Below, one piece after another: positions 47,773-57,730 of a DNA stretch of 64,000 bases. This DNA comes from Gonatopus flavifemur. Lineage: Eukaryota; Arthropoda; Insecta; Hymenoptera; Dryinidae. The translations under genes and the position numbers were made by a program. How positions within the stretch are numbered: the first letter of the stretch is position 1; each line of letters begins with the position of its first letter. Location: positions 930,001 to 994,000 of the forward strand of contig JAFFJZ010000026.1 in assembly GCA_018340375.1 (NCBI GenBank). Direction: 5' to 3'. The notes under the pieces were generated by a model. It was not told the DNA's origin. It did not search any database and saw only the letters and a program-made list of their open reading frames with translations.

Positions 47773-48128
47773 CGGTAGAGTATCATAATACCGAATGTGT
47801 CATAGTACCGAATGTTCATATTCCCGAATGCTCATAGTACCGAATGCTCATAAGACCGAATGTGCATAACCCCGAATAAAAAATATAAATTTTGAAATGA
47901 ATCCAACAATCCGCCACTTCCGTCATAAAAAATGATTCGTTCACGCATATCATGTGGGAACGATCAATTTTTTATGACAGAAATGGTCCATTTTTTTATT
48001 TATTTTGAAATTCATATTTTTTCATTCGGGACTATGCACATTCGGTCTTATGAGCATTCGGGAATATGAACATTCGGTACTATGACACATTCGGTATTAT
48101 GCACATTCGGTATTATGATACTTTACCG
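47773..48128. mobile_element. 356-bp foldback made of 'taccgaatg' repeats (F1)
   Basis: The ends CGGTAGAGTATCAT and ATGATACTTTACCG pair. Both arms consist of short units 'catagtaccgaatg' or 'attcccgaatg'. A small inner hairpin (ttttttatgacagaaatgg) sits at the centre. It lies between the left target duplication and the left end of the next foldback. Confidence 0.75.
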
Positions 48129-48936
48129 GGGGTGTTTACGGCAAATGATCGGTTCAGGTTTATCCCTAGACAGTGGTACTCAATAATGAAAATTTCTAGA
48201 ATTGATCGGAACAGTGATCCGTCCTGTCTTACAAGTCATTGCTGGCTATCACGTGAACGTATTCAATGGCATTCTACGGTGCTCATCAAATTCATCTTCT
48301 GTGTCATCTTCAAAAAATAGATTATATAATCCATGAAAATCCATGTTAATCCAATAATTCAACTTGTACCTAATAGAAAAATGAACATTATTGAAGAATT
48401 GTTCTTGACATTGAAAAATATCCAGGAATCGCTACAATAAAGAATGTTATTTTAAATTGTAAACAATTACAGTTAGATGAAAATTTGATCTTCTCAAGCT
48501 TTGTGAACATAAATATAAAATAATATTTGAAATAATTTGTCACTTTGAAACATTGATCTTATTTATTTAGTGGTAATTCACTTTATTGCCACAAAAGCAA
48601 TACATAAAAATTATCTTAATTTATTTTGTGAATTCAAGGTTAAAACTCCTTTCATAATGAATAATCAAGTATTTTCATCAATATTGGCTTAACAAAACAA
48701 TTTGAAACTACTTTTTAACACGAAGATGATAATTTGTACCTTCAAATTTTATAAATATTAATTAATGCCACCTGATCATCTTTCACTTCCAGTTTCCCGC
48801 TTTATTTCATAAAGACACGTTAACACCGCCTTGTAAGACAGGACGGATCACTGATCCGATCAATTCTAGAAATTTTCGTAATTGAGTACCACTGTCTAGG
48901 GATAAACCTGAACCGATCATTTGCCGTAAACACCCC
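48129..48936. mobile_element. 808-bp foldback (GGGGTGTTTACGGC ends, F2)
   Basis: The ends GGGGTGTTTACGGC and GCCGTAAACACCCC and arms of about 110 bp pair. The AT-rich 550-bp interior does not. GGACCATA lies directly after it (48937-48944) and again at 47765-47772, on the far side of F1. The duplication is therefore perfect once F1 is removed. Confidence 0.8.
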
Positions 48937-48947
48937 GGACCATACTA

Positions 48948-49288
48948 CCAGAGAGAAGATGAGAGTGCGCACGGCCGGGGTTCCACCGCTGGTAAACATT
49001 GAAGCGCCCTCTTATCGGATGGAACACGGAACCGATTACACTGACCCTCTCTCTTATTTTTCAATTTTTTAAATTATAATAATGTAAAATCATATGCATT
49101 TTGTATCAATAAATAAAATAACTTTAATCACATACGTATTAAAAAATATACAAAAGGAATCCGCGGTGTTGTAATATTGCAAAATAAAATTTCTGTGTAA
49201 TCATTTCCATGATCCAACCGCCAGAGGGCCGGTGGAAGTTTCAATAGCAACGAAAAGGTGCCCGTGCGCACTCTCATCTTCTCTCTGG
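48948..49288. mobile_element. 341-bp foldback (CCAGAGAGAAGATGAGAG ends, F3), TA duplication
   Basis: TA at 48946-48947 and 49289-49290. The arms include 'agtgcgcac'. The 2-bp TA duplication suggests a mariner-type MITE, but its ends do not resemble the two full mariners here. Confidence 0.75.
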
Positions 49289-49291
49289 TAC

Positions 49292-49468
49292 CAGAACTGC
49301 CAGATGAGCTCCGACGCTGAGGGGAAGAGCAGGGAAGAGTACCCCTACCATCACTTCATGTATATAATAGTCGTAAGTATTGGTAAGTAACACTTACAAC
49401 ACATACATATATGAGGCGATGGTGGGGGTACATTTCCCCTCAGCGTCGGAGCTCATCTGGCAGCTCTG
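49292..49468. mobile_element. 177-bp MITE (CAGARCTGCCAGATGAGC ends, F4)
   Basis: Flanked by TCTGGTAC (49284-49291) and TCTGATAC (49469-49476), 7 of 8 matching. The left duplication includes the last bases of F3, so F4 landed on the very end of F3. Confidence 0.82.
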
Positions 49469-49708
49469 TCTGATACTACAGAAAATTGAGAAAGTGCACA
49501 TTCCAGTATATTATACTTCAAGCCCCGTCCTTCGAGATTACACACTGTAGTAGTACGTCTCGTTCCCGCCAGATGTCACGACGTTTAGAGTCTACAAAAT
49601 GAAATTCCCTAGCCCTTCCGCTTGCCGCGCGCCAAAATCTTCATTATGTTTCGTTGTGCGTTGGAGGTGACATCGTTTGGAGCAATTGAGAAAAGTAATC
49701 CTGTTGAA

Positions 49709-49850
49709 ATGTGTGATTCAGAGAAAAGAAAAGACTGTGAGGATGTAGAAGATGTATGGAAAGAATTAAAAAAATTAAAAGAAATGATGAAAGCTTTTGC
49801 AAAAGATAAGCCAGATGATTCGGAGTTTTCAGAGGTTGGAGAGGACGCCG
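49709..49850 (+). pseudogene. DIRS gag exon 1, copy 2
   Basis: ATG at 49709 (MCDSEKRKDCEDVEDVWKEL). It ends at GACGCCG followed by GTAAGC. The exon leaves one base of a codon, as in copy 1. The protein is acidic and coiled-coil-like. Confidence 0.7.
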
Positions 49851-50058
49851 GTAAGCAAAGTGATATTGCTGAACCGTTTTCTGTATATAGCATCTTGTGG
49901 CAAAATGTCTCAACTCAAGAATTAGAGTGAGAATTATGTTTGCACGGATGGTAAAATCATAATGCTTGTACGAGTGACAAGATTAATCATAGATTTCGTT
50001 ACATATACGGTAAGTGTTGGAAAAAATCTCACAAGTTTTTCATGGTTGTTTATCACAG

Positions 50059-51444
50059 GAGAGACATCCGATTACGAAGTTTCGAATAAGGAGAATATCC
50101 CAAAGTCAGAGAATGCTCGAGATACTAGAGTATCTGTCATGGACTTGTTTAACGATGAAGAGCATGAAGATCTGGAAATTTTGGATGAATCGCTGATAGA
50201 GATCTTGGGGGACGATCCAGCCCATTCAAAGGCTATAAACTTCACTTTACATCAAGCGTTAGTTAATAGATGGCAAAATTGGATTAAGGACCCGAAGGGA
50301 ACATGAAGCTCCGACAAATGTTCAGAATAGATCATGATAGATCAGACTGAAGCTCTGTTGGAGCTCAAGTTTAGATTCGTAAACGTTCGACGAAGGTCCG
50401 ATGAACGTTGAAATGTCCACTTGAAAATAGTTTGAATGAACGTTTATAAAACGTTCATCGAACGTTTGCTAAAGGTTCGTTCGAGTTGCAATTTTTCGAT
50501 CAAAGTTTTTTTCAAAGTATATTTTTCCACGAAAAAATGAAAGATTGGGGCATTTCTAACTATAATTGTAATTCCGTCTGAAACATAAAAAACTGAACGT
50601 TGAATGAATCTTCGTAGAATCTTTAATAAACGTTCTATGAACCTTCATTCAAGCTATTTTCAAGCGGACATTTCAACGTTCATCGGACCTTCGTCGAACG
50701 TTTCCGAATCTAAACTTGAGCTCCAACAGAGCTTCAGTCTGATCTATCATGATCTATTCTGAACGTTCGTCGGAGCTTCATGTTCCCTTCGGGGAAGCTT
50801 GTCCGAAGGAAGAGAAACAAAGTTTATTAAAGAAATATAGAAAATCAGAATTCCTAGCTACTCCAGCGCTAAACCCAGAAATAGCTGTTACGATGAGTGA
50901 AAGTGCATCGAAGAGAGATTCATATTTTACAGAATCCCAAGATTTAATTGGGTCAGCGCTATATGCTCTAGGAGTAGGAGTGACCATGATTATTATTGCA
51001 GAAGAGGAAGAGATGGATAGGTTTACATTATTGCAATATTTATGTGATTCGGGTAAGATGTTGGCCCTCGCACATCATGACGTATCTAAGAATAGAAGAG
51101 CGTTTGTTATACCAAGTCTTGACAAGAAAGTTAAAGATATTTTGAAGAAAACGAGCCCGGATAGTTTATTGTGTGGCTCGGATCTTGCTGAGCAGATTAA
51201 AAAAGCCAAGACGGTTGAGAGGATGTCAAAGGATATGAGGTTACCGCGTGAGAATAGATTCTCTCAACCGAGTTCTTCTAGAGTTTATTTAAACTCCAGG
51301 AATCCACCTGCCAGGCGTCAAGTGGGTTTCAAAACATCGACTCAACCGAGGAATCGCCTGGTATTCAAGAATTCAGCGAGACACCAAGATACGAAGAGAC
51401 AGGGGAATCGTTTCAATTCGAGGACGCAAAGTCGATACAATTAA
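50059..51444 (+). pseudogene. DIRS gag exon 2, copy 2 (interrupted)
   Basis: The 3' splice site 'gtttatcacAG' restores the frame (GETSDYEVSNKENIPK). The 208-bp intron is 49851-50058. The frame is cut at 50290 by a roughly 500-bp palindrome and resumes at about 50793 (EACPKEEKQSLL) to the stop at 51444. The conserved core reads ESLIEILGDDPAHSKA and KSEFLATPALNPEIAV, with a basic tail RNPPARRQVGFK. It aligns throughout with copy 1 gag. Confidence 0.8.
50291..50792. mobile_element. About 500-bp foldback inserted in DIRS gag
   Basis: The ends cccgaagggaacatgaagc and the complement pair. Arms of about 165 bp are rich in 'gaacgtt' and 'gtccgatgaacg' phrases. DIRS copy 1 reads straight through here (KEDCSKEERED), giving the empty site. 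The flanks are palindromic, so the duplication cannot be delimited by eye. Confidence 0.8.
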
Positions 51445-53327
51445 ATTTAAGTAAGTTTGCTGGACGCTTGAAATATTTTGCAAAAGAATGGAGAAAGGTG
51501 TCTCGAAATAAGTTTATTTTAGATTGTATAAGGGGGTATAAGATCAAGTTTGCACGTTCAGTAGAGCAAGGTGGTAACTGGGAACAACAGGTTTTCTCAA
51601 AGATAGAGGAACAAGAAGTTTCAAAAGCCATTGAGGGCTTAATGCTCAAAGGAGCGATCACACCTTGTTCACCATCAATAAACCAATTTATTTCTCCTTT
51701 TTCCTTGATTCCCAAGTCAGATGGAACAAATAGGTTCATTTTAAATTTGAAAAAATTAAATGAATTCATAGAACCAGAACATTTCAAGATGGAAAATTTA
51801 TCTTTAGCAGTTAAATTAATTGAAAGAAATGCATATATGACGACGGTTGATCTTCGAGATGCGTATTTGATGGTGCCAATACATAAAGAATGTAGAAGAT
51901 TCCTCAGATTTTGTTTCAAAGGACAATATTATGAGTTTAGTTGTCTCCCGTTTGGGCTTGCTGCAGCACATTATATATTTACCAAATTAATGAGACCGGT
52001 GATGAAAATTTTGAGAGCAAAAGGTTTTTTATCGGTTATTTATCCAGACGATATCATGTGTATTGGGAATAATGTATTAGATTGTAAAAAGAATTTAGAT
52101 GAAACGTTGAGATTGTTGAAGTCATTAGGTTTCCTTATAAATTGGCAGAAATGTCAGTTATCGCCGAGTACGAATTGTAAATTTCTCGGGTTTTTGATAA
52201 ATTCAGAGAAGTTTGTAGTAGAGCTGCCTTTCGAAAAAAGAGAAGGTATAAAGAGAAATATAGGCTTATGTCTTAGTGAGGAAAAATTAACAATTGAAGC
52301 ATTTACGCAATTAATTGGTAGATTAATAGCTTGTTGCCCTGCGATGCAATATGGGTTATTATACACTAAATATTTGGGAAGAAATAAATGTTTGGCGTTA
52401 ATAATAAACAATCATAATTTTAAACGTAAAATGTTGTTAACAGCAGAATCTAGATGCGATCTGCTTTGGTGGGAGCAAAATATTGATTTTAGTGGCAATC
52501 CCATTAGGAAATATGAATATTCCTTAACTATTTTTACAGATGCATCTAGATCGGGCTGGGGTGCAACAAGTGAAGAGGGAAATGCAAGTGGCCTGTGGGG
52601 CCAAAAAGATAAATGCCACCACATAAATTTCCTGGAGTTAAAAGCCACTTATTTGGGATTAAAGACATTGGCATCAGATTTCTCAAATTGTGAAATACTA
52701 TTAAGGGTGGATAACACAACGGCTATAGCATACGTGAATCGGATGGGTGGCAGTAGATTCCGACACCTACATGAGATTGCGAGGAAAATTTGGCAATAGG
52801 CGGAGAAGCGGAATATACTTTTGTTTGCGTCTTATATTGCATCCCAAGAAAATATCATTGCGGATAGCTTATCCCGTCAGAAATCAGTTGATACAGAATG
52901 GGAACTATCAAACGAAGCTTTTGAGAAAATAACCCGAATTTTTGGTAGTCCAGAAATTGATTTATTTGCTTCGGCGGCTAATAATAAATGTCAAAACTAT
53001 GTACCGTGGTTTCCGGAAACCTCTTCATTAGCAGTAAATGCATTTACGATAAGGTGGAATCAGTATTACTTTTATGCATTTCCTCCTTTTTCATTGATCC
53101 CAAAAGTTCTGCAGAAGATTCGTAAGGAACGGGCAACGGGTATTGTAGTGGTACCGTTTTGGCTCGGTCAACCTTGGTTTCCACTATTTCAAGGGTTGAG
53201 TTCTGGGAAAACTTTGGTTTTGGGCCCATCAAATGATTTATTAAGGGAAGTTTCTAGGTTGCAGATTCATCCAAGAGCGCAGCATCTGAAGTTAATAGTA
53301 AGCAGATTATCGGGGAGGCCTTCCTAA
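51400..53327 (+). pseudogene. DIRS reverse transcriptase-RNase H, copy 2 (one stop)
   Basis: RT shows FILNLKKLNEFI, LPFGLAAAHYIFTK and VIYPDDIM. The active-site Leu next to DD is Pro here, while copy 1 has YLDD. RNase H follows with DASRSGWGA, FLELKATYLGL, LLRVDNTTAIAYVNRM and ENIIADSLSR. A TAG replaces Trp at 52797-52799. The frame has no ATG at its start. It lies in the -1 frame relative to gag and stays open back to about 51300, inside gag, so frameshift expression is possible. It ends at 53327. Confidence 0.87.
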
Positions 53328-54658
53328 AGCAACGGATACCTAGGACGTCGCTGAGGATTTTGCTCTCTTCGCTCTCGGAGTCCACTTTGAAACAATATGA
53401 CACGGCGTTTAGTCATTGGAGGCAATTCTGTGATAAGAACAATTTGGAATTTTTTGAAATCAATGTGGAACATGTCTTGAGTTTTTTAACAAGGAAATTT
53501 GAGGAAGGACTGTCCTATAGTTCTTTAAATTCTATGAGGTCCGCAATATCCTTCATATCGAGCGAAAACATTGGTAATCCAATCATCCAATGATTAGAAG
53601 GTTCTTCAAGGGGGTGTTCAGACTAAGACCGTCAAAAGCGAAATACGAATTTACATGGGATCCTAGTCAAGTTTTAGACAAAATAGGTAGATGGGTTCCA
53701 TTGGATGCGTTAAGTATGGAAGATTCCCGTACAGCACAACCACCGATCGTCCACCTAGGACTTCGGTGGACCAGAGGTGGAGGATTGGTGGAGAAATGGG
53801 AGCCGTGGAAATAAGGGAGAAATAAGGGAGAGTCTCCGTTGAGGCAACGGAGAGGCGACGGAGAAATGTCCGCCCCCTGTATTTTCGATATAATTCTTAT
53901 TGGTGCATTTACGTAACCAAATCTGAATGTATGAATTCACGAATTCAAGTTTTACTGAAAATACAGGGGGCGGACATTTCTCCGTCGCCTCTCCGTTGCC
54001 TCAACGGAGACTCTCCCTTATTTCTCCCTTATTTCCACGGCTCCCATTTCTCCACCAATCCTCCACCTCTAGTCCACCGAAGTCTTAGGTGGAGGATCGG
54101 TGGTTGTGCTGTACGGGTTTAACACTCAAGACAGTCATGTTATTAGCATTGGCGACAGCACATAGAGCTCAAACGTTTGCTCTAATTAGTATAGATAATA
54201 TTAGAAATACAGTGAAAGCTCTCGAAATCAGAATACCGGATTTAATAAAGACATCTGGAGTAGGAAGATATCAGCCTATATTGACATTACCATATTTTGA
54301 ACAAAAACCGGAAATTTGCGTGGCATCGACTGTAGAAATGTACTTGGCGAGAACTAAGGAATCGCGAGGAAATGAGAAAAGATTATTCATCACTATAAAA
54401 AGACCTTTTAAGGCAGTATCAAGCCAGACGATAAGTAGATGGCTGAAATTAGTATTAAAGAAATGTGATATTGATACCAACATATTCACAGGCCACTCTA
54501 CCCGGCATGCAGCTACATCAGCTGCTTATACCAAAGGTTTAAATGTAGAAATAATTCGTAAGACTGCCAGCTGGACGGAAAAGTCAAGTGCCTTCGCTAA
54601 GTTTTATAATAAGAAGATTGTATCGTATTCTAGTTTTGCAGAAGTATTATGGAAATAG
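53280..54658 (+). pseudogene. DIRS tyrosine recombinase, copy 2 (interrupted)
   Basis: The frame overlaps the end of RNase H (IIGEAFLKQRIP...SESTLKQYDTAFSHW). A frameshift near 53585 and a 392-bp palindrome (53726-54117) break it. Unlike copy 1, all recognisable catalytic residues are present: Arg in ATAHRAQT, the GHSTRHAATSAA box and Tyr in FAKFYNKK. The stop is at 54656-54658. Confidence 0.85.
53726..54117. mobile_element. 392-bp foldback inside the recombinase gene
   Basis: Ends CCCGTACAGCACAACCACC and complement, with arms of about 170 bp including 'caacggagaggcgacgg'. Copy 1 has the coding sequence without it. The junction (gaagaTT, element, TTtaaca) is compatible with a 2-bp duplication. 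Confidence 0.85.
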
Positions 54659-54954
54659 TAAAACTAAAAAAAAAAAGGAAGAGTTTTTGTTTGTGAAAAT
54701 ATAACTTTAAATTTTATTTTATACGTTCTGTAAAATTTATAACATTTATAACATTTTAAATTGTATCATGCATTATGATTGGTGGTAGATTGATAAGATT
54801 AAAAATATGAGAAGGGTTGAAATACTTTTATGTTTATTGTGGTGTAAAACAAAATATGTTGTAGCAAATAAAAACAATGGGTTATCAAATGACATAATTG
54901 ATTTATTATATCAACAGGAATGTATGATCAAGATTTTGTATACTCTAAACAACT

Positions 54955-55075
54955 ACAGTGTGTAATCTCGAAGGACGGGGCTTGAAGTATAATTGATCCG
55001 TCAAACGAACTTACCTAAAGTGAAGTTCGACGGAGATTATACGAAAGCCCCGTCCGAGATGATTACAGCCCACCC
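54955..55075 (+). repeat. Internal complementary region of DIRS copy 2
   Basis: Complement of the left end (tcgaaggacggggcttgaag) is joined directly to the complement of the right end (tgatccgtcaaacgaactta). This is the same organisation as in copy 1. Confidence 0.88.
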
Positions 55076-55351
55076 AAATTATCAGTGCCCTGCCCAAGAT
55101 TTGGTTTTTACAAAATCTTGATTCCTTTTCTCTATCACGAAGTGAATCCAAAGGCCCTAACTCTAAATAATGAAGATTTTGGCGCGCGGCAAGCGGAAGG
55201 GCTAGGGAATTTCATTTTGTAGACTTTAAACGTTGTGACACCTGGCGGGAACGAGACGTACTACTACAGTGTGTAATCATCTCGGACGGGGCTTTCGTAT
55301 AATCTCCGTCGAACTTCACTTTAGGTAAGTTCGTTTGACGGATCAATTATT

Positions 55352-55490
55352 AGGTTCGTTCGTTCTACGTGCTCTGAGTTGCTCCAACTTGTACCAAACC
55401 AATCATTTCGTTGCTTAAACTGGAAGTAGCGAATCCAAAATACTTGGAGGGAGTTGGGGTAACTTGGGACATCGGTAAACGAACTTAGCT
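55352..55490. mobile_element. 139-bp family-Y MITE at the DIRS copy 2 right border
   Basis: Flanked by ATT (55349-55351, 55491-55493). A decayed relative follows at about 55497-55580 in the opposite orientation. Confidence 0.85.
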
Positions 55491-55580
55491 ATTGAGTTCA
55501 CTGGTTTCCAGTTATAGAAACGAATTGATTGGTTTGGTACAAGTTGGAATAACTCAGAACACGTAGAACGAACGAACCTA

Positions 55581-56775
55581 TAGGTTAACCCATCGGAAAA
55601 ACGTAATAGATTAACAAACCCTGGTGCACCCTGGTGTACGCGTGATTCCATGTGGGAATTCACGGGAATTTAATAAATAATAAATGAGTTCTTACAAGTA
55701 TTGGCGAACATGTTCGAGTGTAATCGTTTCTATTTATTGCTTGTTATAATATAATGTGAGTCAGGAGTCATCGTATCTGTGTAATATGCATTACTTAGAC
55801 ATTTCTCTGTTAGTACTTTACAATTATTTTTAATTTTTATTCAATTCTACAAATATAACCTATAAATCCCCTAGTACCGTAACCTGTCGCAAACACATCC
55901 CGGTATCATGAAATCCAGTTTGATTAAGAATAATGATTTTAATTAGGCATGCCCAATCATCGAATTAATTCTAATGATTGATAATCAGATCTTGAACAGA
56001 TCTATATTCACAGCAATTCGAATTGAGTTTAAATATAATGTATTATGTAAGCCCTACTTTTGTTCATTCATTGTAATTTCAAGATTTCATTCCGAATAAT
56101 TTATATAATTTTTATAACAGAGAAATTGGTTCTAGAATCTCATAAAACCTCATCTGCGCAGTCAAAATACACATGCAATCAGAATATTGAACTCTCGTGA
56201 AGGATGGCTTACAAACTTTAAAAATAATTGCTTCTAGTATATGAGATTCTGTGTGACTCTGGATAATAGTGTATTGTTCATCAAGGGGGGAAAGTGGGAA
56301 ATTTCCGACGAGTGCGAAGTTTGTCTTCCCGAGCCGAAGGCGAGGGAGACAATCACACGAGTGGAAATTTCCCACTTCTCCCTGAAGTGAACATACTATT
56401 TTTTCCCACAACTGCAAGGAAAGTGAAAATCATCTGTTTAATTGCATATAAAATATTCATATGCATATTTCAGAATGAAAAGATAGTTTGTATTTTCCTC
56501 CCGCTGTGACACATTCGCTTGGAATTCAGCACTTTCTCCCCTAAAAATAGGTCAGAAAACATCAACTTTCCGTGCAGGTGTGGGAAAAAGCATTTTAACA
56601 GTATATAATTTGGAAAGAAGCAAAAAATCGTCCAAAGCCTGGAACATAAATGTTGACAAATATACAAATCAATTATTTGCAATGAAAATATTCAATCATA
56701 TAATAGCCAGACCAGCAAAAATTGGTATTTATCAAAAACATGAGATAATGAGAATTTCTTTGTTTCTTTTCATAG
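55581..56775. other. Upstream of the RPP14-like gene; one small palindrome
   Basis: A 116-bp palindrome at about 56278-56393 has arms 'gtgggaaatttcc' and 'ggaaatttcccac' and a GC-rich loop. It lies in the zone where a 5' exon and promoter of the RPP14-like gene should be. I could not identify that exon. Confidence 0.45.
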
Positions 56776-57073
56776 ACAAATACCGAGTAGTCCCAATCAT
56801 CAAATCAGCGACGTGTATTTAAAGAAAAATATTTTACAAGCGGTGAAACAATTGTTTGGAGAAGAAGGATTCAAAAATAATTTTGATATATTGAAATATA
56901 ATCCTGACGAACTTAGATTCGTATTACGTTGTGAATCTAATTCAATTGTACTATTGAGAGCTGCTTTGACGGTAGCTACATCATACGAAGGTTTGCCTTG
57001 TACATACATCATTCACCAAGCCTCAGCAAATTTGTTATCGTTTGTAGCCAACAGCAGAACGTTTGAACACTAA
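56776..57073 (+). CDS. RPP14-like RNase P/MRP protein subunit, 3' exon
   Basis: Family knowledge: Rpp14/Pop5-type proteins bind the RNase P and RNase MRP RNAs in the nucleus and help process tRNA and rRNA precursors. The exon begins after 'ttttcatAG' (56776), needs two bases from an upstream exon, and reads HQISDVYLKKNILQAVKQ, LFGEEGFKNNFDIL, RFVLRC and LRAALTVATSYEG to the stop at 57071. The order is typical of Rpp14: a helix with AVKxLFGE, strand FVLRC, then a helix. The N-terminal strand that should precede SDVYLKK is missing, so at least one upstream exon is unplaced. The next gene starts only 64 nt after the stop. Confidence 0.75.
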
Positions 57074-57137
57074 ATAGAAAAATTAGAAAATCTTTACAAT
57101 TTGACATTCCATTTGTCCCTCGTCTCAAACCATTAAA

Positions 57138-57617
57138 ATGCCAGTGATACGTACAGAAGGGAAAGATACTATCATCTTTGCATCTAAAGAAGATCATTCA
57201 ACGCCATGCAAGATAGAATTACCAGAACCGGAACCGAGTCCAGGTCTTTTATTACCAAACGGCGATATTAATTGGAACTGTCCGTGTCTTGGTGGTATGG
57301 CAACAGGGCCTTGCGGGGTAGAATTTCGGGAAGCATTTTCTTGTTTCCATTACTCTACGGCGGATCCCAAGGGTTCGGATTGTTACGAATCATTTAAAAC
57401 TATGCAGCATTGTATGGCACAGTATCCAGCTCTCTATGGGAATAAGGAACCAGATTTGGACAATCTGGATGACGAAGAATTGGATGATGATCGATCAGAA
57501 CATTCAGTGGCAAAGAAAGATACCTCTCCAAAAAATCAAGAGAACATCGGAAAAGAGGATAGGCCGAGTACACCCAGTAACAAACAAGAGGTAGAAGTTG
57601 TTAGAGATCATCATTAA
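57138..57617 (+). CDS. CHCHD4: CHCHD4/MIA40, intermembrane-space import oxidoreductase
   Basis: Family knowledge: in the mitochondrial intermembrane space this protein traps incoming cysteine-rich proteins and puts in their disulfides, passing electrons to ALR/Erv1. It is a single exon of 159 residues. The redox CPC motif is at residues 48-50 (NWNCPCLGG). Twin CX9C motifs are at C59/C69 and C82/C92, with the hydrophobic substrate-binding helix between them. The C-terminal tail is acidic and disordered ([13 protein letters not shown]). There is no presequence, as in animal short forms. The ATG has adenines before it (cattaaaATG). Poly(A) signals AATAAA follow at 57699 and 57725. The 64-nt gap to RPP14 suggests a shared transcript. 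Confidence 0.95.
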   Translation: MPVIRTEGKDTIIFASKEDHSTPCKIELPEPEPSPGLLLPNGDINWNCPCLGGMATGPCGVEFREAFSCFHYSTADPKGSDCYESFKTMQHCMAQYPALYGNKEPDLDNLDDEELDDDRSEHSVAKKDTSPKNQENIGKEDRPSTPSNKQEVEVVRDHH

Positions 57618-57698
57618 GTCGTTCTTATTTAAATATTATGGACCGCATCAACTCGCATTGCAGTATTTTAACCAAAGGAGAAGCAGTTATACTTTCGA

Positions 57699-57730
57699 AA
57701 TAAATTTGACCCAAACTGATTTCTAATAAA
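57699..57730 (+). terminator. Poly(A) signals of CHCHD4
   Basis: AATAAA at 57699-57704 and again at 57725-57730, 80-110 nt after the CHCHD4 stop. No such signal lies between the RPP14-like stop and the CHCHD4 start. Confidence 0.6.

Larger units (their letters stand above)
49510..55348 (+). mobile_element. DIRS-type retrotransposon, copy 2 (degenerate)
   Basis: Left end ttatacttcaagccccg near 49510. The inverted terminal repeat of about 145 bp (49510-49655) is mirrored at about 55165-55300. The internal complementary region is at 54955-55075, and the right end is near 55348 (gacggatcaatt). Gene order is gag with an intron, RT-RNase H, tyrosine recombinase. Two palindromic insertions (50291-50792, 53726-54117), a stop and frameshifts disable it. 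A family-Y MITE abuts the right end. Confidence 0.9.

Noticed and set aside
56580..56822. 80-codon frame as the 5' part of the RPP14-like gene
   Set aside because: It runs in another frame through the 3' splice site and does not resemble the N-terminal strand of the family.
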